Numbered from the stretch's first letter, positions 37,727 to 48,939 are shown. The stretch: 64,000 nucleotides of DNA from Mixia osmundae IAM 14324 (GCF_000708205.1 NW_014575550.1:124001-188000), one strand, 5' to 3'. The notes: generated by a model from the letters alone, not told the origin. Numbers and translations: made by a program.

Positions 37727-39628
37727 TCAGGCGCGCTTTGTGGTCGATAAGCTCTCGAGAGTCGACTCCATCGAAGCTTCCTCCAAGTCCAGCCAGCTCT
37801 GAATTTGCTTCGCGCGACCCGGGGTCGGCTTGTGCGACGGATTGAAACAGCGCAGCTTGCTAGAGCTAGTAGACCATACGCCGGTCGCAAAGTTAGAGCA
37901 GTGACGCTCGCAAGCGTGTGTGCTACAGTCCGGATCAGGGTCGGCCCGACAGCCGTCGCCGGCGCATTTGCCTGAAGCTATGACAGGGCCGAGCTCGGTA
38001 TCCTTCTGCCGAAGCATAGCGATGTAATTGCCCAGATGACGATTCGCAACATCTTCGTAGAAAAAGGTATGCTTGAAGACCAATCCGAACATCTGTCTGG
38101 TGGATCGGGTAGCTGCGCAGATATCGTAGAGTGTGTTGTAGCGGTCGTGCGCGAATCTTCGGAAGAGGGTGGGGCCAGCCGGTACAACGAGCTCTCTGAC
38201 CACGAGCGACCGGGGCTCCGCCTTTTCGTCCAACTGAAGAGCCGAATGACGCTCGATTTCCTGCCACACTAGATCTGACGGCTTATAGGCCCGCGCTTGC
38301 GAGTTGCCCCATTCAAAGGGCGCGTATCGATCGGCCCCGTTCTTCGCGTTATGAGCCGCGGCAGCGAGCGTCTGCATCCTCCTCGTACATTCTTGGACCG
38401 ACTTTGCCTTATCCTCGAACTCCTTCAAGAGGTTCTGGGCGATCTCGTGGTTTTTCTCCGCATAAAATGCTTCCAAAGAGGGGACCATCGAACTGATGAG
38501 CCACGGAGGCCGCATGTCCGGACAGAACGGGATCTTGCTCATGTTGCATGTATCTTCGAACACCTCACAGAGAGGACTGCACGACTGGATTTGCGAAACC
38601 CGGTACGTGTGGCGTTGATAAACTCGTCTTCTCAGCTCAGAGCGCCGAGAGGTCTCTGCCAGCTGGACGTGCTTGTCACCAAGAGCTGCTATGCGCAGCG
38701 TTTTTTGGAGGTTTTGCCAACGCTCATCGAGCTGTTCCTCGCATTCGTCACAGGGCGTGTTAGCAGAGTGGTCATATTTGGCGAGCTCCTGTGGACTCAG
38801 GCTGAAGATATCGAGGGAACAGGTGTAACATTGACGATTGAGCAGTCGGACTGCTCTGAGTCGAGGTTGTCGGGCAAATGTTTTGGGGCGAGGTTGTCGG
38901 AAGAGAGTGCCGATGGATGCGTGACAGATTCTATCCCATTCATGAGCTCTGCTAGCAATCGCCGCCCACCAGGACTGCTCTGAGAAGAGCACAGCCCGCC
39001 AGAAGCGACAGACTGCTTCTATGTTCATGACTTCTCTGAACTCCTCGAAATCGAGCTGCCAGGCCACTTTGAGGATGAGCTCTGCAGGCAAAGACAGCGC
39101 ATTCGTTTGCCTGGGCTGTAAGGCGCGATCGTCGTTGATGAGTCGCTGCAAGCGTTTGACAAGGGTAGCCTTGTTCTTGGGCAGCGCATCAGTCGTACGG
39201 ATGCCAAGCTCGAATCGCAATTTGCCAAGTGGCCAATGTTTAACCTCGCCGGCGTGCCAGCAGGCCAGCAGTTCTGCTTCGGCATACAACTTATTCAGCT
39301 CTTTTGTCAGGTCGGCTTGTGACAGTGTCTTGAGTCGAGTCTCCTCGTCATCGCGTCCAGACGCATGAAGGGCTCGTATTGTGCGCGTTCTGATGGTCGC
39401 GATCAGCCAAATATCTAAGGAGGTCTGACGCGAATTGACTGACCGCAATTCGTCGAGGGTCATGAGACCGATCTCTGCCTTGCTTGGCAAGCGCGTTGAC
39501 GTCGTCGCGGCAGTCTGGCCGTCGCTGGATTGTGAGTTTGATCCGGGCTCTGAACTCGTCGCATGCTGATCAGTGTTGTTCATGTTCGAACCAGAAGCAC
39601 TGTTTTGCTCCTCTGAGAAGGCTTCCAT
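37727..39628 (-). CDS. F-box protein with SAP-like region and C-terminal Cys/His cluster
   Basis: This is a large hydrophilic protein. A SAP-like helix pair (LGKLRFELGIRTTDALPKNK, then LVKRLQRL) is followed by an F-box (LSLPAELILKVAWQLD...VCRFWRAVLF). A long middle has scattered CxxC pairs (CDECEE). The C-terminus is Cys/His-rich (KCAGDGC, CSTHACERHC). It probably acts as a substrate adaptor for an SCF-type ubiquitin ligase; that is inference from the F-box. The frame is open throughout, but 39390-39443 (GTCAGT...CATCAG, 54 nt, multiple of three) is probably an intron. Removing it joins LDELR to TRTIRALHASG and gives 615 residues. Confidence 0.8.
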   Translation of the reverse strand: MEAFSEEQNSASGSNMNNTDQHATSSEPGSNSQSSDGQTAATTSTRLPSKAEIGLMTLDELRSVNSRQTSLDIWLIATIRTRTIRALHASGRDDEETRLKTLSQADLTKELNKLYAEAELLACWHAGEVKHWPLGKLRFELGIRTTDALPKNKATLVKRLQRLINDDRALQPRQTNALSLPAELILKVAWQLDFEEFREVMNIEAVCRFWRAVLFSEQSWWAAIASRAHEWDRICHASIGTLFRQPRPKTFARQPRLRAVRLLNRQCYTCSLDIFSLSPQELAKYDHSANTPCDECEEQLDERWQNLQKTLRIAALGDKHVQLAETSRRSELRRRVYQRHTYRVSQIQSCSPLCEVFEDTCNMSKIPFCPDMRPPWLISSMVPSLEAFYAEKNHEIAQNLLKEFEDKAKSVQECTRRMQTLAAAAHNAKNGADRYAPFEWGNSQARAYKPSDLVWQEIERHSALQLDEKAEPRSLVVRELVVPAGPTLFRRFAHDRYNTLYDICAATRSTRQMFGLVFKHTFFYEDVANRHLGNYIAMLRQKDTELGPVIASGKCAGDGCRADPDPDCSTHACERHCSNFATGVWSTSSSKLRCFNPSHKPTPGRAKQIQSWLDLEEASMESTLESLSTTKRA

Positions 39629-39803
39629 TGAATTGATTTAAGGCAATGAACGCGTTCGAAGATGAGCCGATGAAGAGCGAGCTCGAAGCAAGCTGCAAGC
39701 AAGTCGCGGTTCGCGCGCGACGTGATTCCATAAAAAGCCTCGTCCACAAACTCTTGACGTGCGTTTGAGGTGCGTCTTAGCGAACACGGGGTCGCCGCAA
39801 GGG

Positions 39804-41549
39804 ATGACGGAAGGTAGGCAAGCATGCTCAATCCGCCGACGCAGCATTGACTGTCATATCTCGCAGTGGACAAGGAACGCTGGTTCGTCTGCACGCATCG
39901 GCTGCCGAGTTCGACCGTGCTGCCGACCAATGATCATGTCGTATCGATCCTGCTGCAGGCAGCAGAGCTGCTGCCGCAGAAGAAGCTTCAATTCGAGCAG
40001 CAATTCGTGGATCGTCCTGAGCGTCAGCGTTCGTCTCATTCGGGCGCAACACGAGCTAATCTATCTTGCAGCGGGTACGCAATTGCTCATCTTTCTAAGA
40101 GATGGACATCTACCGCCCGACGGAATACGCTATGCGCCTTCCTATGTGGTCACACGGACGCCTCCGACCGGTATGGCATCAGAGAATTTGCCCATGGAGA
40201 CGAGAGACGAGTTGCGGTTCGGCAATGCTGACCTCGAAGTCGTCACGACCCATTCTGGCTTTCTTCCGCCTATCACGCCTGACCGTCCCGTCGATCCATC
40301 GGAATGCGATCTATCACGCTATAGAGTGAGATACAGGCTCACTCGGGGCGGCATGCCTCAGCTCTGCGTGGTCTACTATGGTCGAGATCCATCGAGAATG
40401 GCCAATGCCTTGACGGGCCAGATCCCGCCTGAATGTCGCATCCCACCCAATCAAGGTTGGGAACGTCAGCCCATGAGACGGTATCCTCTTCCGGGAATGG
40501 ACATGCCTCAGGGCAGTACCCACACTGCACCGCCGCCCATGGCCCACTCGCAAACGCAGCAGAGAGACCAACACGCACAACAAATGATGATGGCTGCCGC
40601 TGCCAAAGCCGCTCCTCAGAACGGTGCCTCAGCTCAACAGAGCCCTGCAGTACCTACATCGACAGTTTCACAGGGTCCAACATACTCACAGCCATCTGCA
40701 CAAGCACTGGCTGCGCAGCAACAGGCACAACAGCAAGCTCAGCAGATGCGATATGCTCACCAGCAAGAATTGCAAAGGCGTGAGATGGCACAGAGACAAC
40801 AACAAGAACAGCAGCAGCAGCAGAAAGAGATGGCGCAGCGACAGCAGCAAGAAGTGCTGCAGCAACGACAGATGCAGGAGCATTTGCTTGCACAGAGGAA
40901 CGCGGCAATGCAACAGGCGCAGCAGATGTCGGGCATGCAGACCGGTCATGCCAATCCTATGCCTATGCAAGCCGCCATGACGCCACAGCAAGCTGCTCTG
41001 ATGGCGGCGCAAGCTCGCAGCGGTCCTGCTATGAACCGTTCGACGCCGCAGCAGTCAGCCCGTGTGCCTCCCTCTGTCCAGCAAACGCAGCAGATAGCTG
41101 CCTATCGAGAGCAACAGCAACGACAGGCAGCTCAACGTGCTCCACTGCAACAGGCACAGGCTAGTCAAGCAGAGACACCGGACTTACAGGGCGATGCGAG
41201 AGATCTCTGGACTGAGCGACAGCTTGCTTTGCTACGCTTACAGCGTAACCAGGCGATGATCAATCCCATCTTTGATGCCCACTCGACACAGCAGCTCTTG
41301 CTGCATCAGGCTGCGCTCATGGGCGCCCTGCCACCCAATGCAGCTCATGCGCCTGCAGAAGAGCTGCTTGACGAGAAGCACAAGCTCAAGGCCGGGCCGA
41401 TGCCCCTGGACGATTACAACACGCTTCGGACTCAGTCAAAGGCAAACCTGGCCGAAAAGCTCGAGAAGCTGCGATCAGAGTGTGACGTGCTGACGCAGAC
41501 ACATGCTGCACGCATGGCAAGCCTGCGTTCGCAGCCAGGTACGGTCTGA
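39804..41549 (+). CDS. SSR4: SWI/SNF and RSC chromatin-remodelling subunit Ssr4-like
   Basis: Three exons encode 547 residues. The first exon is 10 coding bases (MTE plus one base), then a 53-nt and a 49-nt GT-AG intron. The N-terminal domain reads VDKERWFVCTHRLPSS, FVDRPEPGTQLLIFLRDG and LPPDGIRYA, which resembles the fungal Ssr4 N-terminal domain. The central 300 residues are Gln/Met/Ala-rich with runs of Q (about 40690-41170). The C-terminus is helical. Assignment to Ssr4 rests on the N-terminal pattern and overall layout, so it is likely but not certain. Confidence 0.72.
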   Translation: MTEGRQACSIRRRSIDCHISQWTRNAGSSARIGCRVRPCCRPMIMSYRSCCRQQSCCRRRSFNSSSNSWIVLSVSVRLIRAQHELIYLAAGTQLLIFLRDGHLPPDGIRYAPSYVVTRTPPTGMASENLPMETRDELRFGNADLEVVTTHSGFLPPITPDRPVDPSECDLSRYRVRYRLTRGGMPQLCVVYYGRDPSRMANALTGQIPPECRIPPNQGWERQPMRRYPLPGMDMPQGSTHTAPPPMAHSQTQQRDQHAQQMMMAAAAKAAPQNGASAQQSPAVPTSTVSQGPTYSQPSAQALAAQQQAQQQAQQMRYAHQQELQRREMAQRQQQEQQQQQKEMAQRQQQEVLQQRQMQEHLLAQRNAAMQQAQQMSGMQTGHANPMPMQAAMTPQQAALMAAQARSGPAMNRSTPQQSARVPPSVQQTQQIAAYREQQQRQAAQRAPLQQAQASQAETPDLQGDARDLWTERQLALLRLQRNQAMINPIFDAHSTQQLLLHQAALMGALPPNAAHAPAEELLDEKHKLKAGPMPLDDYNTLRTQSKANLAEKLEKLRSECDVLTQTHAARMASLRSQPGTV

Positions 41550-41591
41550 AAGGGGTTTTTCATGCAAATGTTGTTGTCATGCATACTTGTC

Positions 41592-42495
41592 TTACAAGAT
41601 ACGACGTTTGCGAGGTCTCACACCGCCAATTTTGATTGGCGTAGCGTCTATGACTCGGGTCACGAGCTCTCTCACTCTGTTGCCGGGCTCGGTGAGCATG
41701 GCCGCATGGACTGCATCCCGCCCTTGACCGAAGCCAGAATAGCTCACTTCGATCGATGTTGGCGGCGCTCGCTTTGTCCTGGCGTGACTCTCAGCAAACA
41801 CGGCGTGATAGAGACCGTAGCGAGACATACTTCCACTGCCCTTTGGCGCCTTTGATGGCGTCCATGCCCTTGTTCTGAATGAGGCCATCGATGAGAGAGA
41901 ACATTTTCTGCGAGGTCTGCGTGCCGGCCTCGTAGCCTCCCCGTTGACCTTTCTTGAAGCCGAGCTGACCGGCAGTGACAGTGAAGACCGGTTGACCCGG
42001 CAGAGAAGGTTTCTCCTGCTGGCTCTGCGTGCTGGACCCTGCAGATGCGATGACACCAGGCGGCGGTGGGGCGACTGCGTAGCTACTGAGAGCGCCCAGA
42101 GAGCTGTAAGAGCTTCCGTAGGAATCCTTTGACCATGATCGGCTGTGCTTGTCGCTGACTGAAAAGGTCAGGATGGTGTTGTTGCTCGTCGAGTGCACAT
42201 GGAGCGTGTAAGGCGCTCTCGCTCTCGAGAGACCCCGTCCGCCAAAGCTGAACGGGTTCAATGAGGGTGTGTTCGGTTGACTGGACGGTTGTAGGTCTCG
42301 GCCGGGCTGTGAAGCTCGTCTGGCGGGTGCTGAGGCGGGTTGAGAGGCCAATCGCCTGAAGAGATCAAGATCTATGCCAATGGTTTCCTTTGTTGTCTCT
42401 GCAGGCGCTGCTGCTGGGTCTGTAGCAGATCCATCTGCTCTCCGCCGGGCTGTGCTTGCAAAGTGCCGCCGTCCGAGCTGTGTGGCTCGCTGCAT
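41592..42495 (-). CDS. MRPS18: Mitochondrial ribosomal protein uS11m (Mrps18)
   Basis: This is a small-subunit mitochondrial ribosomal protein of the S11 family. Two exons around a 52-nt intron encode 283 residues. The N-terminus MQRATQLGRRHFASTARRR is presequence-like. The uS11 core reads YTLHVHSTSNNTILTFSV, then FTVTAGQLGFKKGQRGGYEAG, then YSGFGQGRDAVHAAML and VTRVIDATPIKIGGVRPRKRRI at the C-terminus. The PIKIGGVRPRKRR end is diagnostic. A linker of about 45 residues within the core is rich in Ser/Gly/Pro. Confidence 0.92.
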
Positions 42496-42625
42496 AGTCT
42501 TCAGTGTGCCGTCGATGCTGTCGCGACACGAACAATCGAAATTGTTGAAGCCCAGAGAAACCATCGCTTCACCCCCCTTTCGCAGACAAGCTCCTCTTCT
42601 CAGAAGCTCTATCGCAAGAACAAGC

Positions 42626-43537
42626 ATGCGCTCTCTTCTCGCTGTGTGCACCTTCCTCGCTCTCGGCCTCGTGCGATCAACTCCAACCATGATATCAGAA
42701 AGGGGCGACGTGACCGGCGAGCTATCCAAGCGATACGAGACTTACACCAACTATGCTTTGTCCATGATCAGCAGTGTATGATACATATGCAGCTTGGTAT
42801 CCGATCTACTGACACTTTGAGCAGCGCGGAGTTCGCTTTCGCCTGGCGGATGGCTCATGGGGTCGGCCGAGCCCGCTATTCAGCAAGCTCATCCAAAAGT
42901 TCACTGTCATCAAGAAGAAAGACTTCTTCGACGTGTCTGCAAACTACGAGTACACTGTCGACTTTGCTATCCTCTCTGGCGTTTCTGCATCCTTCCAGTC
43001 CACGTCACTCGTTCACAAGAGCGAGCAAGTCTCTCACATCATTCTCGACTGGGCCACTCGCATTCAGTTCAGTGGAGCAGCTGGACAGGAGCGAGATGCG
43101 ATGAGTCCGTTCGAACAGTGCTGTACGGTTGTGTACAATTACGAGCAAGTCTACGCCTCGCTTTGGGGGTTGTCATCGGTCAGCTGATTCTCGAACGCAC
43201 AGCATTCCGGTTTCATTCGATGGCAAGCAGATGTGTCAGTCGCTTATTCGAGATATCGCTCACAGATGGCTGATGAGGAAGCCAGGGATCCTCTCCTCAC
43301 CCTACAAGCCAAAGGTGTCAGTCGATTTGGTGTGCGGACGCGACCATGCTCTTGCCTTTCCCTTCACGGCGCAGTGCGAGGACTTCGTGAAAGGTCTAGC
43401 CAGCGTGGTCCCGAGCAGCTTGTTCACTGACGTACGGACCAGATTACGAGAGCAAATTCGCATACACAGACATCTTGATCGATCATCATGTCGATCTGCT
43501 CGATGGCAACCTCAAGCCTATACCGTCCAGAGGCTGA
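42626..43537 (+). CDS. Secreted Cys-Cys protein, single domain, exon structure partly unresolved
   Basis: Exon 1 encodes MRSLLAVCTFLALGLVRS, a signal peptide, and about 32 more residues. A GT-AG intron then leads to a beta-rich exon with ANYEYTVDFAILSG and SPFEQCCTVVYNY. A GC-AG intron (43145-43202, GCAAGT donor) would continue as DIPVSFDGKQMCQSL. The CC pair followed by a Cys resembles the domain in 30355-33087. The last exon probably ends KFAYTDILIDHHVDLL...IPSRG at 43537, which reads well as protein, but the junction into that frame is not settled. Treat the 3' half as tentative. Confidence 0.5.
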
Positions 43538-43640
43538 TCACATTGCATTCTCCCTTGTCAGCGCCTACAGTCACGCTTGTGACTCGTCTGACGCGATGAA
43601 TGTGTGAGATCGCGGCGATCCACAGAATATAAGCATGCAG

Positions 43641-43687
43641 AGATAGATAGCCAGACAGATGGATAGATTGATAGATAGATAGATAGA
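43641..43687. repeat. GATA tetranucleotide microsatellite
   Basis: Imperfect GATA/GACA repeats end in a run of four to five perfect GATA units just before 43688. They lie in the 3' region of the secreted-protein gene, about 75 bp before the arrestin-like gene. Confidence 0.75.
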
Positions 43688-43761
43688 CCCCCACATTACG
43701 AACAACGACCCGACAGGTCATCAAGAACGTGGAGAGTGCGAGCAAGGAATCCCTCATCGCC

Positions 43762-45424
43762 ATGTCGATCACGGCGCCCATTACAGTCGTCTCTCAAGGC
43801 TCGGCCCGAATGGGTCTATCGACGCAGACGTTCAACGATAGAGTACCGTCGGCGCGCTTGGACAAGTCGCTCTCGTCGACATCGAGCTGTCCTTTCCAGC
43901 TCGAGGTCATCCTCGATCCAAGCCGACGAGGAGGCTATGTGTACTATGCGGGAGAGGATATCACCGGGGTGATCGAAATCTCGCGAAAGCCTGGAATGAG
44001 CAGCGGGGGAGGCAGCAACGAATTACCCCGCGCCAGGATTGATCTGCACCAGGCTTGGGAGAGCCGGTGCTTGTTCCATCAGTACGCACTCGCAGAAGGG
44101 AAGCAACGATTTGTTGGCACACGGAGTATCAACGTCGTGCCGCGTCACGAATGGCATCGATCCATTTCACGCTCTGTGCTACACGAAGGACCGATCACCT
44201 TGCTCGCTCAGAACGATCCTGACGATCAGAGGCAGCAAGTGCCTTTCCATGTAACGCTACCGCATCGGATAAGTAGCGATCAGTGTAATGCCAATAGCGC
44301 TTCCTTTCCAGTCGACCGCGTCAAACTACGCGCGACCAGACGGAGCCCGCCACCGACGATGATGAGCGATCAGGCCATCGTGGAAGCCTACCTAGAAGCC
44401 GTCTTGCTCCTCGACACGTCTCACACTGACATCGAGATCAGCTCAAAGGATGCCATGGACCTCGAGACGGGCTGGATCAAGCCAAGTCAAAACCGACTTG
44501 TCACTCGAAAGCTGTTCAAGACGATGACGAGCGACGACTATGTCGATGACTACGAGGTCGAGGGGATCCCGACGTTCGTGAGAGACGCTACGGCAGACAA
44601 GTACGTGCCCGACGGACTGCAGATCGTCGCTTCCAGGTCGGTGCGTGAGAGGCTACGGACGCAGGGCAACTGGCAAGTCTTCAAGCACCGCTCGGAAATC
44701 AAGAGCTCAAAGATCTACCGCGACATTGGTGCTCTCACCAGTACGGTCAGTTCAATTGCATCATCTGTCATCCTGGCTGATGGATTCGTACACGTTCTGA
44801 TAGGTGGCTATTCCGAGTGGGCTCAAACTCGACCGAGGCACCCTGACGATCCCCATACATATTCTACTGGCATACCAAGGCCAAGCGCGCAAAGTCAAGC
44901 CGATGCAAGTGCAGAGCGCTGTCGTCAGGCTACTCTGTCGGACGAACAGTCGTGGGGGAGCAGATACAAAGCCGACACAGACGATCGATACCATCAAGGA
45001 GCAAGCTTTCCTGCTCAGCACATCCCTCATGCCAGGCGCAGCAACGCATCACGAGATCAGTATCGATCTAGGTGTCCCTCTCGAAGAGCGGCAGCCGGAC
45101 ACGACGCCGAGCTTACTCGCAAAACAGACGCCTACTTTTCGAATGCCGAACATCGAAAGAGATGTGAGTCTGGCGGTAATTCACCGGAGCTCTTGCTGAC
45201 TTTGCGGACAGTATTTATTGACCGTCTCTGTGAGATGCGAGTATCACACTCATCAAGCGCTTCGGAGACCTATACAGCTCCTCGCAGGTGCGATCAACGA
45301 TCCGCCAACTTTTGCAGATTCTGTCGACTATCAGCTCCCTTCATCCTCACGGCTGGAAGAGCTGCCCTCATACGAGGTGGTATCTTATGCCAACATTGAA
45401 CGTTATGTCTTGTCACCCACATAA
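43762..45424 (+). CDS. Arrestin-like protein
   Basis: Three exons (introns of 58 and 48 nt, GT-AG) encode 518 residues. The N-terminal half has beta-strand patterning beginning CPFQLEVILDPSRRGGYVYYAGEDITGVIEI, typical of the arrestin N-domain opening. The second half has GLKLDRGTLTIPIHILLAY and ends with DYLLTVSVRCEY, resembling an arrestin C-domain strand. The extreme C-terminus has LPSYEVV, similar to but not a true PPxY motif. Such proteins adapt membrane cargo to Rsp5-type ubiquitin ligases. That role is inferred, and other beta-sandwich families are possible. Confidence 0.6.
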
Positions 45425-45660
45425 CTTGTTTCTGTATTCACATCCAATGTTTTGACGGTTGACGTTCTTTTGCATTGTTTTAGTACGTTTCTAATTTCTT
45501 TGTGAGGCCCGCTTGGCTCTCGTCGAGGGATGTTGATACACGACTCACCACGAGCGGTAGAGGTCGAGTCGGGGGCGTTTTGTTCGAGCACAGAGGAATG
45601 ATGCGAAGCAGGGTTGAGCCTGCCTGATTTGCCTTTCGAAGGGCTTTTCCGAACGAAAGT

Positions 45661-47120
45661 CTATTGCTTGAGCTGTCTTGGCTTCTCCCATGGGTATGCG
45701 GCTGCGCAGAGCGTCAAAACACACTCTTGTGAGCCGGTAAGAGTCACTCACGGTTGCCGAAATGACCGTAGCAGGCTGTTGGGCCATACTTGACAGTTTG
45801 CAGGCCGAGCTCTTTGACGATCACACCCGGTCGGAGATCAAAGTTGGCCTGGATGATCTTGACAATCTCGGCATCGCTCTTCTTGCCGGTACCGTATGTG
45901 TCGACAAAGATGGAGAGCGGCTCAGCGACGCCAATGGCGTAAGAGAGTTGGACGAGAACACGTTTGGCTAGACCGGCCGCGATGACTGACTTGGCGATCC
46001 AACGACCCGCGTATGCGCCTGATCGATCTACCTTTGACCAATCCTTTCCGGAGAATGCACCACCACCTGTTGCACGGTGCGTGAGTGATGTTCGCAATTT
46101 GTACAGAGAGCGCAGCTTACCGTGAGCACCCCAGCCGCCGTAGGAATCGACGATGATCTTACGGCCTGTAAGACCGGCATCACCTTGAGGACCGCCAATG
46201 ACGAAACGGCCAGATGGCTGGATGTGGTAGACGGTCTTGCTGTCAAGCATGTTGGCAGGAATGACGGCCTGGATGACCTTCTTGTACACCTCGGATCGCA
46301 GGTCTTCGGTCGAAATCTCCTCTGCGTGTTGTGTGGAGATGACGATGGTGTCTACACGCTTTGGCGTCACGGAACCGTCCTTTTCCTTTTGATATTCGAT
46401 TGTGACTTGGGTCTTTGTGTCTGGTCGAAGCCACTTGCAAGTGCCAGTTCGTCGCTCTTCTGCCAGCTTACGGTTGAGTGCGTGCGCGAAAGCGAGCGTC
46501 ATGGGCATGAGATCAGGCGTCTCGTCGGTCGCGTAGCCGAACATGATACCCTGATCACCTGCACCGTGGTTCTCGAGGTCACCGTGGTCGAGACCTTGTG
46601 CAATGTCGGGCGACTGCTGCTCGATGGCGACGAGGACGTTGCAAGTCTTGTAGTCGAAGCCCTTTTCAGAGTCGTCATAGCCAATGTTCTTGATCGTATC
46701 GCGGATGATCTTTTGGTAGTCGAGCGGTGACTTTGTCGTCTGCTCGCTCCTTCATCAGCTCTGCGCCTCGTGCAGATTCGCAAGAGAGCGTACAATCTCG
46801 CCAAAGACCATGATCATGCCAGTCTTGCAGGCAGTCTCGCAAGCGACCTTTGACCAAGGATCATCTTTCAGGCAAGCATCCAGAATTGCATCCGACACTT
46901 GATCGCAAATTTTGTCAGGGTGTCCCTCGCCGACCTGCGCCATTCCAGAGGGTCAGCACATAGCTTGTCAGAGCTGGTCTCGAGTGAGCTTGCCGACTCG
47001 GAGGTGAAGAGGAATCTGTACAAGCAACCGTTAGCTCGGGCGCACGTGCGAGTGCATATGCTAAAAGACTTGCCTGCCTTCGCCGAGCGGCTCTGTTGAG
47101 CGTGTCTGGTTAAGTGACAT
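45661..47120 (-). CDS. SAM1: S-adenosylmethionine synthetase
   Basis: This enzyme makes AdoMet from methionine and ATP. Six exons encode 394 residues. Motifs are [73 protein letters not shown] and the C-terminal YGHFGNPAYPWEKP. The first two introns both have GC donors: 47016-47073 (GCAG|GCAAGT) and 46935-46993 (GTCG|GCAAGC). Between them is a 22-nt exon (46994-47015) encoding FLFTSES. The fourth intron (46067-46120) is 54 nt and stop-free, so it can be misread as coding. A TATATA lies 31 bp upstream of the ATG. Confidence 0.95.
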
Positions 47121-47787
47121 CGTATGAGCTGAACCTGAGATGGACCGAGCTATATAGACGCTGGGCAAGTCGGTCAAGGTACGCAACTTTTTTTTGATGC
47201 GAAGAGCGCGCAAGGCGTGATTGTGGTGACGTGGCAAGACATGATCAGATGAGACGGCAGTCCCATCATCGTACCACATATTCCTCACTCATAGACACTG
47301 ACTCAATCTCTGCAATGCACATATCTTATCATGCAGCAAGCTGGTACAATCGCAAGCAATTGCCTGTCAAATCGTACCAAATATGACCATATTGCCAGAC
47401 CTCGCTGCCTTGCCAACGGTAGCTTCCTCCTCTCTTTAACTTTGTGTCGCTGCCTCGTCGCCTGATAGCAAGCCAAGCCAGTAAAGCTCCTGTGGCTTGC
47501 TAGATCCCTCGCCCTGACGTATGCCTGGCCTAAGCCAGAATAAATCCGAGAATTTGCGCAACACGAAACAGGCAGAAGCATACGAGGGATCTGTGTCGCA
47601 TCTGGCTCAGGGAGGCGAGGTCGCCAAGGCCGCGGTGAGCCGAACGATCGAAGAAGGACAAGCGTCGGCACAGATCGTGCGCACGCCGCAAAACGCAATG
47701 GTCGTCAGTGCTCTGGTCTGGCGAGTGACGACTGTTGAACGCAATGTTTAGCGGTAGACGGTACCGGCCCCTCCTGGCGCGATGAAT
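47121..47787. other. Intergenic region with one doubtful small reading frame
   Basis: This is the upstream region of SAM synthetase. A 76-codon frame at 47521-47751 (MPGLSQNKSENL...) is hydrophilic, has no signal peptide and matches nothing I know. It may be a small gene or chance. A poly-T run lies near 47190. Confidence 0.3.
47151..47156 (-). promoter_or_regulatory. TATA-box-like element
   Basis: TATATA lies 31 bp upstream of the SAM synthetase ATG at 47120. Spacing is short but fits a highly expressed gene with a compact promoter. The call rests on sequence alone. Confidence 0.45.
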
Positions 47788-48123
47788 GTACAGGTTATCG
47801 ACATGGAGGTGTTGCCTACGACGATAGTATGGCTGTTCGAGGCAGATGTTCTAGCCAGGGTATTGCCAAGTCAGTCTGCCTTTCGTCCGTCGAGAGATAT
47901 TGACAACAAACCTAGACTATGCCGCGGATGATGAGGAGAAGCGGAAGCCGCTGCATTGCGGCTCTGCCATCCACTGGATCGAATTTCGGTACAAAGTTCT
48001 CAAAGGCGTCGACTTCATCTGGACGCGAAAATACGATGTGATCTGCGGTTCCGAAACTCCAGCGTGTGCTTTTGTCTGGCCTGAAAAGGGTGGCTCGTCT
48101 GACGGCGACGAGAGGCTGTGCTG
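47788..48123 (+). pseudogene. Fragment resembling the secreted Cys-Cys domain
   Basis: The stretch reads VQVIDMEVLPTTIVWLFEAD in one frame. After a possible 37-nt intron it continues LDYAADDEEKRKPLHCGSAI to YDVICG and stops at 48121-48123. The strand pattern and Cys spacing resemble the domain in the genes at 30355-33087, but the Cys-Cys pair is His-Cys here. I find no signal peptide upstream. It could be a degenerate copy or a gene whose 5' exons I failed to find. Confidence 0.35.
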
Positions 48124-48261
48124 AATCGAAGCAGCCAAATGGACGTGCCGAGTCTACGCTCGACGCAGGGTAAGCCGAGCAATGACGAACGTGCGCATTG
48201 GTGTTTCACAGACGTCTTGTTCTTGTATGCCGCGCTTCTGCTGTGCAACGATTGAGCGAAC

Positions 48262-48939
48262 ATGCTCACAGCTTTCTTGTGTGTGCTCGCCGTAGCACTG
48301 CGCGTCGTCATAGCTATTCCGCCCAGTGCTCTGCAAGTAGATACGCTCGATATACCACTGCAATATGACTTTGGCTGGCCGGCTCGACGACGGACTTGCG
48401 AAGGATCGGGATCGGTTTGGATTCACGACATTCCCACGATCGCAGTCATCAGCGCGGAATTGCTCGTCAGACCCGGTTTTGTCAACCTGACTATTGACCG
48501 ATGGAACGTCCTGATTGTGAGTCATGACGTTTTCCGAGCAAGCGTCTATGTGAAGCATGGGCTTGTGCAGACTGGCCGATCAAGCCCGCTGGTCAATACA
48601 CAAGTGCTTCGGCAAACATTCAAGCCGTACAGCGTCAATTACACGCTCGAAACAACGCTCGCGGTCAATGTCATGCCTCGTGGGTCGCTTTCGAGCTCCG
48701 TGCATGCGAGACAGCACTGATATACGGTGCCAGAACTGATCGACCTGAAGCAGATGGACTGCTGTCACGCCGAGGGATCGATCGTCTGGTCAATACTGAA
48801 GACGGCAGACAATGTTACGCCCTTCCATCGGCACAGTGTGCGTTACCTTGTCTACTGCGGACCGTACCATACGAACTGTGCGAGCGTCTACACGCAGCCG
48901 GGTGAGCGCTTCCAGCATCGGAGTATTGACCGATTCTGA
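48262..48939 (+). CDS. Secreted Cys-Cys protein, single domain
   Basis: Two exons around a 54-nt GT-AG intron encode 207 residues. MLTAFLCVLAVALRVVIA is a signal peptide. The mature protein has an early Cys (RRTCEGSG), several beta strands with an Asn-Leu-Thr glycosylation site (FVNLTIDRW), then MDCCHAEGSIVWSIL and VRYLVYCGPYHTNC. The DCC pair followed about 30 residues later by a Cys matches the domain of the paired genes at 30355-33087. Function unknown. Confidence 0.65.

Noticed and set aside
47521-47751. A 76-codon frame starting MPGLSQNKSENL
   Set aside because: It is hydrophilic and without similarity or a signal peptide. Not called as a gene, but recorded because its composition is protein-like.
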